Shown here piece after piece: positions 22,740 to 34,174 of a stretch of DNA of 64,000 bases. Position 1 is the stretch's first letter. Each line of letters begins with the position of its first letter. Made by a program: the position numbers and the translations under genes. The stretch is from Dillenia suffruticosa (taxonomy: Eukaryota; Streptophyta; Magnoliopsida; Dilleniales; Dilleniaceae). The stretch is taken from the NCBI GenBank assembly GCA_033439265.1, contig JAVTVX010000010.1, positions 19,705,056 to 19,769,055 of the forward strand. Direction: 5' to 3'. The notes beneath the pieces are model-generated. The model was not told the origin of the DNA. It saw nothing but the letters and a program-made list of their open reading frames with translations, and ran no database searches.

Positions 22740-24545
22740 ATGTATAACAAATTATTCAAGAAATCAGAAAATAAAGACGGAAAAAAATAGATCTACAGAA
22801 TTACCAAACTAAGGAAGAGGAAGAGAAAAAATTTAAATGGTGTTAGGTGTATTAAGAATAAAATCAATAGAATATTTGTAAAGAATGAAAATATAAGAAA
22901 ATATTGGAAAAATTATTTTAATAATTTCTTTAACGTTGAGAGTACAGTAGGTGTAAAAAATATTGCGATAATTGTAAAATAGATTAATAAAGATTTTAAA
23001 CGTAAAATTCGTCCTCCTATGAAGCAAAGAATGTCTTAAAGAGAATGAAAAATAATAAAATTATAAGATCTAATGGTATTCCTATTAAGGTGTGAAAATT
23101 TTTAAGTGAATTTGGTATAATAATGTTAATAAATCTATTTAATAAAATTTGACAAATCAAGAAAATACACCAAGTATGGAGAGAGAATATGCTTGTACCA
23201 CTATATAAAAATAAATAAGACAAATAAAATTATTCCAACTATAGATAAATTAAATTTATGAGTCATATTATAAAATTATAAGTGAAAGTAATAGAATATA
23301 AATTGAGATTTGATATAAGTGTGTTTCAAAATCAATTTGAATTTATGTCATGACGATTTACCACCGAAACAATTCACATCTTAATGTGTTTGATAGAGAC
23401 ATTTAAAGTATAGAGTAGAGAGTTATATATAGTATTCATTGATATAGAAAAAAAACACATTATAGAATTTTTAGAAACATATTATGGTGGGCATTGATAA
23501 AAAAAAGATCTCCTTGAAATATATTAATTTTATTAGATAAACGTATGAGAGAACTGTAACCAATTTAAGAATTTACGGGGGTCCAAACGATAACTTTTCT
23601 GTTAACATTGGACTCTATCAATATTCAGTATTAAGTCTTATTTTTTTTTACAATAGTGATAGATAAAATTACAAAAATCATTTAAGATAAAATATTATGG
23701 TATATGTATTTTTACAGATGATACGGTGTTTGTTGATAAAACTAGAGTAAGTATTAATGATAAATTAGAGTTATGAAGGGTTATACCAAAATTTAGAGGA
23801 TTTAAATTAAATATGTTGAAAACTGAGTATATGAGATATAAGTTTAGTAGCAATCATCAAGATGATGATAAATGATTAGATTAGAAGGAAAAAAAAAAAC
23901 CGTACCAAAAAATGAACGTTTTAGATATTTTGGTTCCATCATTTAGAACGATGGCAGTATAGATAGGGATATGAATTAGATGATTCAAACGGGTTTGATG
24001 AAATGAAAAAAGCGTTCGGAGTGCACGATACCATTGCATTTGAAAGATAAGTTTTATAGAATTGTAATAAAATTTACACTATTATATAAAACCGAGTGTT
24101 GAGCAATTAAACAATAATAAAAGTATAAAATGACTGTAATTGAAATGAGAATATTTAGGTAAATATGTGGTAAAACTAGAAAAAATAAAATTAGAAACGA
24201 AAAAATATGTAATAAGTTGGGAGTTAATTCAATTGTGGATAACATACGAGAATATCGTTTCAGGTGATTTGAGCATGTTTAATGAAAATCTAAAAATGCA
24301 CTGTTTAGGAGATTTAAGAAGTTAAATATAAGAAATTTAGTAAAACGTAAAAATAAGTCGTTGAAAAATTGAATACAAATTATCCGTAAAAAAGTGATAG
24401 TTAATGGTTTAGTTAAGAAAATTTTAAATAGAAATGAATTGCGTAGGATAATTCGCATAAATTAAATCGTATATATATTTTTTTATTTTCTTGATATTTA
24501 TCTCTTAGATAAGTGATCCCAAAATTTGGAATGGTTATTATTGTT
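22740..24545 (+). mobile_element. Old, AT-decayed RTE-type LINE with reverse transcriptase remains
   Basis: Broken frames follow the order of an RTE ORF: an RKYWKNYFN-like segment near 22900, an RSNGIPIKV-like segment (canonical GPDGIPIEV) near 23067, an NQFEFMS segment near 23330 (canonical NQFGFMPGRST), a FIDIEK segment near 23437 (canonical FIDLEKAYD), a GLYQYSVLSLI-like segment near 23610 (canonical GLHQGSALSP), FTDDTVFVD near 23715 (canonical FADDIVLVDE), then the same C-terminal part as the copies at 19.9 and 53.5 kb, ending in a CTCTTAGATAAGTGATCCC tail at about 24505. Stops and indels are very many. Most differences from the expected codons are C-to-T or G-to-A, and the whole tract is strongly AT-biased, consistent with long methylation and deamination. 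The 5' part is missing and no target duplication was found. Confidence 0.85.
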
Positions 24546-26463
24546 TATTTGTAATAACTTTTATAAATAAATTATGAAAAATTATGAATAGACGGCGAAA
24601 GATCTTGTAAATGGAACACAAATTTCTCAACGAAAAATGATTTAATTATTTTTATGTTTATAATTTTTTTATATTTAAAAACTCTCATTTGTAAGGTATT
24701 TCAAAGTAAACATTGCCATAAAACTCTTGGGGAGTTAAGATGAGTAGGGGTGGAGACAAGGGAGAAGGATGCACAAGCAGGACAGAGTTGCGACAAGAGA
24801 TTTGGTTAACCATCGAGATATCTAGATCTAGGATGGACCCATTTCCTAGATTTTTTGATTTGACATGCGACAACCAATTTCGATTGGTCCATTGTTGTGC
24901 TGTTGTGCACCTTTTTCTTCTTAAGGACATCCCCGCTTCCAATTTCTTTCTTCTTTTGTCCGTCATGTCTCTTCGCTGGACGATTTGCTACCTTTTCTTT
25001 CTTTTCAAGGAGGGCACCGCCAGAAAGACTTGAAATGAGAAAGGAAAAAATGAACATGAACATGTCCTGCGCCCCCCGCCCTGCCCTGCCGGTCATGCCA
25101 TTTTTGAGACTAGGCTACTTTCCGAATTCTTGGGATGCATGACTTTACGAGTCCAAAATATTCAAAATTTTGAGCCTCAATTTTTGACTTCAACATTCTT
25201 AGAAGTCTAATTTTTGTTTACCCATACTAATTGGAGTTGAAAAAATTCCTCCTAAACGTCAAAAACCATTTTGCCCATCTTTGGCTTTATTTTTTTTTTA
25301 ATGCTAAATCAGTTAATCTCTCTTCCTTTCTCTTGAACATCTTATTTTTCTTCACTATCTAGCTGCAATTCTCTCTTCCTCTGTCTCTCTGCTGTCATGA
25401 TTCATGATGGCTCTTTCTCATCCATTTCCGCTCTCTTTCATCATGGCAACCAATAATTTTTTCATATGCCTATCAATATTTACAACTAATGATTTTCTTT
25501 ATTTCATTCTCCCTATCTTTCTCCTCGATTCATCGATTTTCTCTCTCAGTTTTTTTTCTCTCCATTTTCTCTCTTTTCCTGATTCTCATTTCCTTTCTCT
25601 TTTTTATCGAATTGCCTCTCTCTCTCTCTCTCTCTTCTTTTTTCTTTTTTGATCAACCTATCTTCGTGAGTTATTTTTTCAACCTATCTTCATGAGGGAA
25701 AGAGGAGAACCACAAAGACAGAAGAGAGGGAGGAGTAAAGTCGTTATTTCACATTGATAAACAGTGAAAAAATCCAAATCCAATAATCAAATGAGAAAAT
25801 TTTTTAAATTCCTAATAAGAATAAATTTCCATCCGGTGTTTGATTAACTTGCCCTTGCCCTTTCTAAAATCGGACAGGCATTTTCAGGTAAATAACTATT
25901 TTGATAATAGATATACGATATTCGAATTACTGAATTAATCAGTTTAATATTGTTAACTTTAATTTAAAGACACACTCTCAGATATCTACGTTTTCATTTC
26001 CTTCTTACAAACTCGATATTTTGATTAAAATGGATGTGATTCTAAGCAAGCGAACATAATACTGATCTAAAGAGAATGTTGAGTAACAATTTTCGTTAGA
26101 AGACCGGCAACGATAGTATTTTGCAGCTTTCATTAAAATAAATAACAAGAAAAATGACATAGGGGAGCATAATATCCTCCTCGACGATGTTTATGTTCAT
26201 CCATTCAACGATAAGAGAAGTTGGAATCCCAGAGTCATCATCCAAAATCATTGGTTTCATCACCTCGATTAAAACGGAAAAGCTTTAAAAGTTTGATGGA
26301 AAGAATATATATATATAACGCCTTGATACGTTGTGCACCCGGCTCATCTATGTGCGCACTTTTACATGCACCCCGCCATGCCATGCATATGGTCATTTTG
26401 TTGGGGGGCCTATGTTCTCTCAGCAGCTTCAAGCTCTTTTGAGTTTGAAGGATGATAATCCCT
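24546..26463. other. Intergenic, no gene seen
   Basis: Pyrimidine-rich stretches (25320-25700) and short spurious frames only. The segment next to 26463 probably contains the 3' UTR of the phosphatase gene. Confidence 0.45.
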
Positions 26464-28141
26464 CTAGGTGTTCTTCCTTAAATCAACCACGACGACACTC
26501 ACGTTGTCCGTGGTGTGCCTTGCTAACGCCAACTTAGTCAGTAACATGGATGCATCGGAACATGCCTTATCGCTGTTTTCTATGCCGCCTCCACCACCAC
26601 TCTCAGCCTCGGACGAGAACGGAGCACGAAATTTTCCGCGTAGGCACATTCTCGCCACACCACACGCAGTGTCATTTGACACCACGTCCCACAAACCGTC
26701 ACTTGCCAGTATCAAACACTCATCCTCCGCTCTCCGATCCGTTACGGTCACCTCCGGTTCACAACTTACATATGGCTTCAAATAATTGTCACCTGCATAT
26801 AACCCATCAAAATAATCCCATTAATCGTTTTAAGTACTTTAAATTCTAACTTCTATTTATTATGAAAAAACTATCATAACCCTCTTTTTTTAAGAAATTG
26901 AAATAAAGACCCCCGAACCAATCTAATCTCTACTTTAACACCCAGATGCTAAAATGACAGTGAAATGGCTTGTAAAAAAATTTCACAAGAGGATTACACC
27001 AAAAATCTATTGATTTAGGATTGGGGGCCCGAACCCCCCTTTGGTACATTTTCGCTGCCATGAAATGAAATAATACGTGCCTATGGCTCGTGACATCGCC
27101 AGTACGCCGAGGACACGTGGACCTTCCCAGTAAATAACTCGGCCTCCAGCTTCTTGGATCCGGTTCAGCTCGTCCGGTCGATCCGGCTATATTCAACCCA
27201 AAAAAACAAAAGACTACTTCAATTCAAATATCTTTTTTTTTACCGCCCTTCCCGAGATTATAACACTGTCTTACTATATCTCGAATGCTAACCTTGTGAT
27301 CCGATGAGAGAGAAATAGCTTTGCCATTTCGACAGAGAACGGCCCGAGAATCGCCACAATTAGCGACGATTATCTTATCAGGCGTCACTATTGCGACAAC
27401 CGCCGTTGATCCGACTGCGTCGCATTCCGGCGTTTGAAGCTCGCACCTGCAGTCTACGTTTAGGTCTGCGCCTCCGTTGCTCGGCCATGAAATTACTTCT
27501 TTATCCATTCTCCGGAAGCTTCTCTCCATCGCGATTTCCCACTCTTCCATCGCTTCTCGTTTTCCCAGCTCCTCTCTCACTAGTTCGTGTAACCGCTCTC
27601 GACATTTCGTTGCCACCTACACCCAATCGTAACAAACTAATCAGAAACGGTTACGAAGCCCTAACTAAATAACCAACAAAAATCGAACGAGGTAGGTGGT
27701 GGTTTTTTATACATGAGAGCAACCGTGACCATCGTAGACGGCGTAGTAGTGAAGCTCAGTACAAAAGGAGGGATGAACCGCCACCGCGTCTTCCATGTCT
27801 CTCCGCCGTCCGCAAACCGAAGCCATACCGAACTTCGGAAACTCTCTCCGTAGGTTTTCAAAATCTTCGCAGTTCTCAACAGCGTTAACGCAATCTCTTC
27901 GAAAAGGCGGTGGCGTTGGAGCTTCTATGAATTTCTGCCTTTTCTGATCCATCTCCATCTCCACCACCTCCGCTGAGGAATCAGGCATGGCGGCTCCAGC
28001 GAGGAACTTGAACCGCCGGACTTCCATTCTCCGACGCCGCGAGGCTCGAGTGCTCGGCTCGCACTGCATTGATGGAGCCGCCGTCTCGTCGTCGCTAACT
28101 ACTTCGCAACAGACATCCGCGATTTGAGTTTCAAACAACAT
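26464..28141 (-). CDS. PP2CA: Clade A protein phosphatase 2C, PP2CA/AHG3-like
   Basis: Four minus-strand exons: 27713-28141, 27293-27616, 27081-27186 and 26464-26792, total 395 aa (PP2CA is about 399). The enzyme dephosphorylates and inhibits SnRK2 kinases and is itself shut off by ABA-bound PYR/PYL receptors. Visible motifs are GRRRDMEDA (about 111-119), the metal-binding DGHG at about 137-140, [46 protein letters not shown] and the final [10 protein letters not shown]. The tryptophan that locks onto the ABA-receptor complex is retained (W271 in [11 protein letters not shown]). [10 protein letters not shown] after DGHG is typical of the PP2CA/AHG3 branch. The third intron appears to use a GC donor (TAG|GCACGT), the only choice that keeps the frame AIG-DNYLKP. 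The symbol reflects clade, not proven orthology. Confidence 0.95.
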
Positions 28142-28773
28142 CTCGCAGGTCAGTTCAACTAAGCCAGACCAAACTATCTGCGCTTCATTTCATTATTTTA
28201 AAATTTCAAAAACTAAAGCATCAAAATCAAATTCAGAAAACGAAAACGAAAGGGTTTTTCCCTCTTTTTTTTTAGGGCGTTTAGAGAAGGAGACGCCATT
28301 AAATGGAGGAAGGTGTAGACCGGGCCCTTTGGGTGTGTTGGGTGAATGCAAGGGCAGCTGCCCGTCACCTTCACGGGCTGACCTGAATGGCCCGTTTACA
28401 TATTATGTGGGTGGCCCCGCGCCTAATTCAAACAATCTTCACCGTCGATCCCCATAACACGTTTCACATAATCAAACGTGACCCAATCAAATTCGACCAC
28501 GCCAAAGTTTCTTTGGAAACACGATTGTGGTCCAAGTTGGAGCCTCCCATTTTTCAATTTCAAATTGAAATTGTATTACACGCGTCCTCCTCAATTTTTT
28601 TTTTCATTTTATTAAATTTGGAGCTTTTTGTATCAATGGTGGACGTGGATTCCGTGGACCAATGGGAGAGTATACGTAGCGGTTGTTGAGTGTGACATGT
28701 GGGACCGGTCCACGGGGTCTACGTCTTTCACGGATAAATAGGATATCTGGAGGGGGAGTGTGTCCTGGTCTGG

Positions 28774-28781
28774 ACACGTGG
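28774..28781. promoter_or_regulatory. ABRE/G-box ACACGTGG upstream of PP2C
   Basis: ACACGTGG, about 630 bp upstream of the phosphatase start codon, matches the ABA-responsive element core; a further ACGTGG is near 28642. Clade A PP2C genes are generally ABA-induced through such sites. The role here is inferred. Confidence 0.5.
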
Positions 28782-30589
28782 TTGATATCTCACGTCCGAG
28801 CCATATCTTGGGTTTTTTTCCCCCCACCCCCTTAATTTTATTATTTTACAAACCATACCCAAATTTCACCAAATTTTGCTTTCGGGTGCACTGATTGGAA
28901 GACCCTTAGATTTAGGGTGTTCCCTTATTACGTGCCACGAATAGATCATGATTCAATTCAGGAGTTGGTAACGATTTTGTCGACCCATTTTTATGATTGC
29001 TTGCATTTGCCGCATACTTCTTCCTAACGTACTTAACCAATTTTATTTTATTTTTTTTTTAAGGCAAAAAGTTAGAAATTTATATCAAAAAAATATACGG
29101 TACAATACTAGGTTGTACGGGAAAAATGTTTACGATACGATACAAAAATGATATTTTATAAAAATATAAAAAATAAAAATATATGAAAATAAGTAATATA
29201 AAAAATATAAAAATTTTAGATAAATATTAATTATTTTATAAAAATAATAAAATAACCATATTTTATATTATCAAATATATAATTGTTAATTATAATTATA
29301 ATTAAATAAGTAAATAATTCATTAAATATGAAAAAATATATAAATATAAAAAATATAATAAGTTTTATATAAATATTAATTAATTTAACGTGTTAAGACA
29401 TTTTGAAAAAAAAAATATTTTGAAAATAGAAAATATTAATGTTGAGAAATCATGCACATTGGAGGTATAATATATAGAGTGTAAAATATATAGCGTAAGT
29501 AGTGAGATATATATTAGCGATGTTTTTTGAGTTGTTTAATGATATATATTAAAATATCAATACTTAATACACGTTGTTAAATTTCAATAAAAAAATTTAC
29601 AGGTGCCTGCCCTTACGGTCTTCCTTCCTTCTCCTCTATGAATAATATCAAACAGAGAAAATAAGATAAAATAAATAAAATAAAATAAAATTTTATTCTT
29701 TTATTCTTAACATTTGTTTTCGTTTTTCTTTTATTCTTATTTTTGTTTCTTGATTTGATTTTGACGGATTAAATTTAGAATTCCTACTTTATTAAAAATA
29801 GTTTAGAATCTTTTACATCATTGATTTAATTATTTTGGTATATTATACACCAATTCAATTACATCTATTATATAAATTCATTGTTTCTTCGATTTTATTA
29901 AAATTATTATATTGCTTTTTATATATAGGAGTTATTCGAATTCCATGGAAGGCATGGCAGAGTCCCGGATAGCGGCCTCATGCGAACCAGCAAAGGGGGG
30001 GGGGGGGTGGGGGATTAGTATATATCTACGGAAAAGCAAGGCAGAGTACGGGATTTGCATGGCTTAAAGTGACGCTGCACAAAAGCCAACTGCAGTCGAC
30101 TTTCAAATTTGGGAGGACATGCACGTATAAATAAGATTAATCTAGCCGGTCGTATCATGTATAGGATTTTAAAAAAATTATAAAATAATATTTAACTTTA
30201 ATACTCTCTCTCATTCAATAGATTTATCTTTTAGATTGAATTTTTTAATTAGAATTGAATTCATTATTTGAGTTGGTGACACAATGGAAACAATGTATAT
30301 GAACACGATGTCCTTTTGAGTGTCGCACGTTTTTTATTACTCACTAAGGCCACGCGTCCCTTTTTGTATTGACCCCAAAAAAAAGGGAAAAGAAAAAGAA
30401 AAAGAAAAAAAGTAGACCTCACTAGGTTTGTAACTTTTTCGAATGGTTAAACAAGTCATCCCCTCTTGGTTCGCATTTAATCATCAATAAAGACCACCCA
30501 ACACCCACCAAACGCTGCTTTAGAGGCCAAAATTTCGTGGTTTTGCAGGTGGGAAGGAGGGAGCAACGAACGTGTTTGGTAGGGGCTCA

Positions 30590-30730
30590 TGGGAACGCGT
30601 GGCACGTAGTTTAGTGTTTAGGTCCCAACTCGAGCCACGCGAATGGGGTACGTGGCGTGGTGTTCTACTTACGTGTGTGCTCAAGAAGCCACGTCGCTTT
30701 GAGTTTGTGTAAATTTTGACGTAACAGTCG
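30590..30730. promoter_or_regulatory. Cluster of ACGT/CACG boxes without an assigned gene
   Basis: Within about 140 bp there are GGCACGTAG, GGTACGTGGCG, TTACGTGTG, GCCACGTCG and TGACGTAA, plus GCCACGCG and CGCGTGG. A GA repeat follows at about 30760-30785. This looks like a bZIP/bHLH-responsive promoter, but I find no clear gene on either side within 1.5 kb. Confidence 0.4.
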
Positions 30731-32189
30731 CAGCAGCGCCTCGCGGGCTGAGACCTGAGATAGAGAGAGAGAGAGAGAGAGAGAGTCGTGTCTTGTGAGC
30801 TTTGGAAAAAGTCAGTCCAATGATGTGATCGAGGACTGCGCGTGTTAGGCGCCTCTCTCAGCCGAGTCCTCTCAGTCTCGCACCTCACGCTTGTCTCGTT
30901 AGCCCAAAGTGCAAAATTGTTTACCATGGTATTCGCCTGCCTTTCCCCTGATTCCTTTCGCTAACAACGTTTAAGATTCCAAATTGCACTCACTCCACCC
31001 TCGAGAGCTGTCATGTGATCAAACAATCAGAGCATTTTAAAACGATGAAACACATCCAAATAAATAGAGATTAAGAACAACTTTTTATAAATTTTCGTCC
31101 TTTCTAATTTAATAATTATAGCTAAATTGTTAAATCAAACGAACCCCAAGACCATTACATTTTCTACATTTAAAAATTAGTAGTTTCAATTTTATTAATC
31201 TTGCTAATGAAATATGGATCGTATTACGGATGCAAAAATTGTAAGCGTCCAGCATCCTTGAATGGATTATCTAAAATATTACTGGATGGGCAGAAATCAG
31301 ATTGGATTTCAAAGACCATAGTCAGGGCTAGGTGAACCCTTCAATGGGGAAATAGACCCAGATGGAGATGTTTAAATACCTCCCCGTCCTAGCTTCTTCC
31401 TTCCCATAACATAGGACCAGGCAGAAATGATTCTAAGTTTTGCTTTTGCAAAATTCGTAATCCAACTTTACATTTCCGCAATGATACAAACAAAACTATT
31501 TTTTATTTTTGCATGGTTTCACTCAGTTTTTCCTTGAAGTCTAGTTCATGCTTCGTTATGGTCATAAGTGGTCGCTGTCTTCCGACCTAAGTTAGTTTAA
31601 TATTTTAAGAGTGACGGTCAAATAAGCTAGTTTTTAAGGTAGCATTCGATTTTTTTTTTCTAATACGGTATCAAAATTACATTAAAGGCGAAATTCATTT
31701 TATTAGGCTCATATTAAAATCCAAATCTATTCCATCACATTCTTTTAAAATTATTCATTAATTTAAGCTTGTTGGTGGTCTAACTCCATATGTTGTAATG
31801 TTACAAAGGAAAAAAAGAGAGAAGAGAAAAAAAATTTGATATTAGGCCACTATTTAATATTAGTTATTTGCGTTTCTTTAGGAGTTTGTCATCCGTTCCA
31901 TTCACTTAACCATGTGGGAGGCCTTAATATGTTGTAATGTGAGAAGGGACCAACGCCTAGTTGTTTCATTAATCGGGTACTACTTTTAACAAAAGTCTCG
32001 TATTTGAGTTTTATGTAGGAAAAAAATAAATATTAATAGAGTTTTGTATTTTAGGATCCAATTTTAATCAAATCAAATTTAATTAATTTCAACGTAATTA
32101 TCAGACACCGGTATTGTTTATTAAAAAAAAAAATTGCTAGAAGGGAAAAAAGGGAGTGTATTGATGCAGATAGATAAGAGTATTGAAGA

Positions 32190-32513
32190 ATCAAAGACCG
32201 CCAGAAGTTGATGAACGAGATCCCAGTTGTGGAGATTCGTCATGTTCACAGGGATGGCAATCAATGCGCAGACTTCCTTGCTGGTCTTGGCCACGACTGC
32301 AGTCCAGGGCTTCACGAGCTTGCTCTTCCCCCTTCTTCCATGAGTAAGCTTACTCAGAATGATAAGCTGGGAGTCAAGTCTCTAAGGCTTAAGAACTCTC
32401 TTGAGTCCACCAAAAGAAAAAAAAAGAACTCTCCCGTTTTAGAAAGCCCAAGAGGCTTGGGATTTGTTTTGGGCCGCTAGTGTGCCTTCTGTTTCTGTCT
32501 CTTCCTCACCAAA
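32190..32513 (+). mobile_element. LINE-type RNase H fragment
   Basis: The frame reads LMNEIPVVEIRHVHRDGNQC followed by ADFLAGLG, the end of the RNase H domain that plant L1-like non-LTR elements carry (HV-R-GN-xADFLA). The match is confined to about 45 residues, so only the 3' end remains. The element ends near an A-rich stretch (CACCAAAAAAAC, about 32507-32518), just before the heat-shock elements of the next gene. A free-standing RNase H-like host gene fragment is an alternative. Confidence 0.65.
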
Positions 32514-32533
32514 AAAACAAAAGATCTATAAGA

Positions 32534-32551
32534 TTCGGGAAGCTTCTAGAC
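32534..32551 (+). promoter_or_regulatory. Heat-shock element of the first small HSP gene
   Basis: TTCGGGAAGCTTCTAGAC contains three full alternating units plus a partial one (TTC-GAA-TTC-GA), the binding pattern of trimeric heat-shock factors. A second, imperfect array GAAAGTACTAGAAATTCC lies at 32607-32624, just ahead of TATAAAAG at 32636-32643. Confidence 0.8.
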
Positions 32552-32769
32552 ATCTAGCCAACCTTCTAAAAACCACGAAGGGAGAAGAGCAGACTCGTAT
32601 GCTCAGGAAAGTACTAGAAATTCCTCTACTATACGTATAAAAGACGTTGAGATTCCTCTTCCCATTTTCCAACGAAGAACTAACAAAAAGTCTTATCACC
32701 AACCAAAACCATAGTATTCCTAATTAGAAGCAGAAGCCTTTCCAACGTTTGACACGAAAGTTCAAGACA

Positions 32770-33228
32770 ATGTCGATCATTCCAAGAATCTTCCACCCTT
32801 TTTATGCAGACATGTGGGATCCCTTCAAGGATTTCCAATCCACCTTCTCATTGCTCAACCTCGACTCCTCTGCAAATCAAACCAGCTCGGCAATGGTCAA
32901 TGCGAGAATCGACTGGAAAGAGACTCCGGAAGCACACGTGTTCAAGGCAGATCTTCCGGGGCTGAAGAAGGAAGAAGTGAAGGTGGAGATTGAGGACGAT
33001 AGAGTGCTTCAGATTAGCGGAGAGAGGAACTTCGAGAAGGAGGACAAGATTGATAAATGGCATCGGATTGAACGAGGAAGTGGCAAGTTCATGAGAAGGT
33101 TCAGGCTGCCGGAGAATGTGAAGATGGATCAAGTTAAGGCTTCCATGGAAAATAGTGTTCTTACTGTTACTGTTCCTAAGGCGGAGGAGAAGAAGGCTGA
33201 TGTCAAAACTATTGAGATCTCTGGTTGA
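32770..33228 (+). CDS. Class I small heat-shock protein (HSP20), 152 aa
   Basis: Intronless. The start is the ATG at 32770 (MSIIPRIF), which matches the usual class I opening. An upstream in-frame stretch lacks an ATG. The N-terminal arm ([11 protein letters not shown]) is followed by the alpha-crystallin domain from about residue 45 ([20 protein letters not shown]), including [29 protein letters not shown] and the conserved GVLTVTVPK site, here SVLTVTVPK, then a C-terminal IEISG tail. These cytosolic proteins form dodecamers that hold unfolding clients during heat stress. Heat-shock elements and a TATA box stand directly upstream. It is about 80% identical by eye to the second copy at 35.6 kb. 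Confidence 0.96.
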   Translation: MSIIPRIFHPFYADMWDPFKDFQSTFSLLNLDSSANQTSSAMVNARIDWKETPEAHVFKADLPGLKKEEVKVEIEDDRVLQISGERNFEKEDKIDKWHRIERGSGKFMRRFRLPENVKMDQVKASMENSVLTVTVPKAEEKKADVKTIEISG

Positions 33229-33943
33229 ACCTCTGAATCTCTCACTATTACGTGCCACAGAGAGAGAGTTATGATTGCGTGTGCCGCCTTAATCAAAGAA
33301 TCGTATCATTAATTTATGTACGCATATAATTCCTAAGCACGTGATGGGGTATTTGAAAAAGTTAGTGTTAAATAAAATAAAATTTTCAATGTAAAAATAT
33401 TGATATATATATATATATATATATATATAGTAATTGAATGAAGTGATTTATATATATATGGTTTCAATTTGTTGATTGAATCGTTAATGCGAGTTAATTA
33501 GTTTTTGGACATTGATAAGTCTAATATTTCTATACCCAAATTTTAACTGTCATCTTTAATCAAAATTTTAAGTGGTCAAATATTCTACTCTTTAATCAGA
33601 AATTTTAAATTCGAGATCTAAAAATGATGAAAAATGATTTAAGAAACTCAATCCTTAAAAATAAGTCTCATAATATTTGAATCGAATTAATTGGATAAAA
33701 ATTCAGATACGGGTGTGAAAAAAAAAAAAAAACTATCATCTTTTTATTTTAAAGGAAATAGTCCTTTTCCTTTATTAATGGTCACAGGGAAGAACAGTGT
33801 CGGTGGTTAAATGGGGTGATCCTGGTAGTTGATTTATTAATTTTTATTTTTTAAAAATTTTCAATTTAGTATTTTCTTAGAGCTGAAATTGGCCCCTTAA
33901 AGCAAAAATTAGCGTCCATATCAAATAATTCGGGAGAGAGGGG
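33229..33943. other. AT-rich flank of the first small HSP gene
   Basis: Contains the presumed 3' UTR and a TA microsatellite at about 33404-33429. No gene seen. Confidence 0.45.
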
Positions 33944-33959
33944 CTACTTGAGAGTATCT

Positions 33960-34158
33960 ATTTTTTTTTTTTGGTCTTGGACTTGGTCCACTGCCGAGTA
34001 TCCAGAGTTTTGTTATAATTAATCTTGATCGAGTTGCTGTCGGGCTCAATTAGAAGGGAACTCTCCCAACGTCATTTTTTACCACTATCAAGACTTGAAC
34101 CACAGTTTTTTATGTGGGATATTAGTGCTCTTCCCACTAGACCAACGGAATATTTGTA
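33960..34158 (-). mobile_element. tRNA-derived SINE, minus strand, exact target duplication
   Basis: Read on the minus strand, the insertion begins near 34158, carries GGTCTAGTGGGAAGAG (A box) and GTGGTTCAAGTCTTG (B box), and ends in a poly-A, seen as a T-run at about 33961-33973 on the plus strand. Identical 16-bp repeats CTACTTGAGAGTATCT flank it at 33944-33959 and 34159-34174. It is a different SINE family from the one at 0.5 kb. Confidence 0.88.
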
Positions 34159-34174
34159 CTACTTGAGAGTATCT

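Larger units (their letters stand above)
28142..32216. other. PP2C promoter and gene-poor 4 kb
   Basis: Starts with the phosphatase leader and promoter. Beyond about 29 kb the sequence is very AT-rich; ATACGATAC-type repeats lie near 29100-29160. G-runs occur near 29994-30007. A patch of ACGT boxes sits at 30.59-30.73 kb. No convincing gene; the longest frame (minus strand, 30520-30927) has no family features. Confidence 0.4.

Noticed and set aside
26468-26849. Plus-strand frames over the PP2C last exon
   Set aside because: Shadows of the catalytic exon; composition reflects antisense phosphatase codons.
29994-30007. Long G-run
   Set aside because: Simple low-complexity sequence, likely of uncertain length; no promoter or quadruplex context to support a feature.
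30520-30927. 135-codon minus-strand frame
   Set aside because: Includes a CT microsatellite read as Leu-Ser repeats and overlaps the ACGT-box cluster; no family resemblance.
31935-32035. SINE-like sequence with an A-rich end
   Set aside because: Possible B-box remnant only; no A box or target duplication could be defined.
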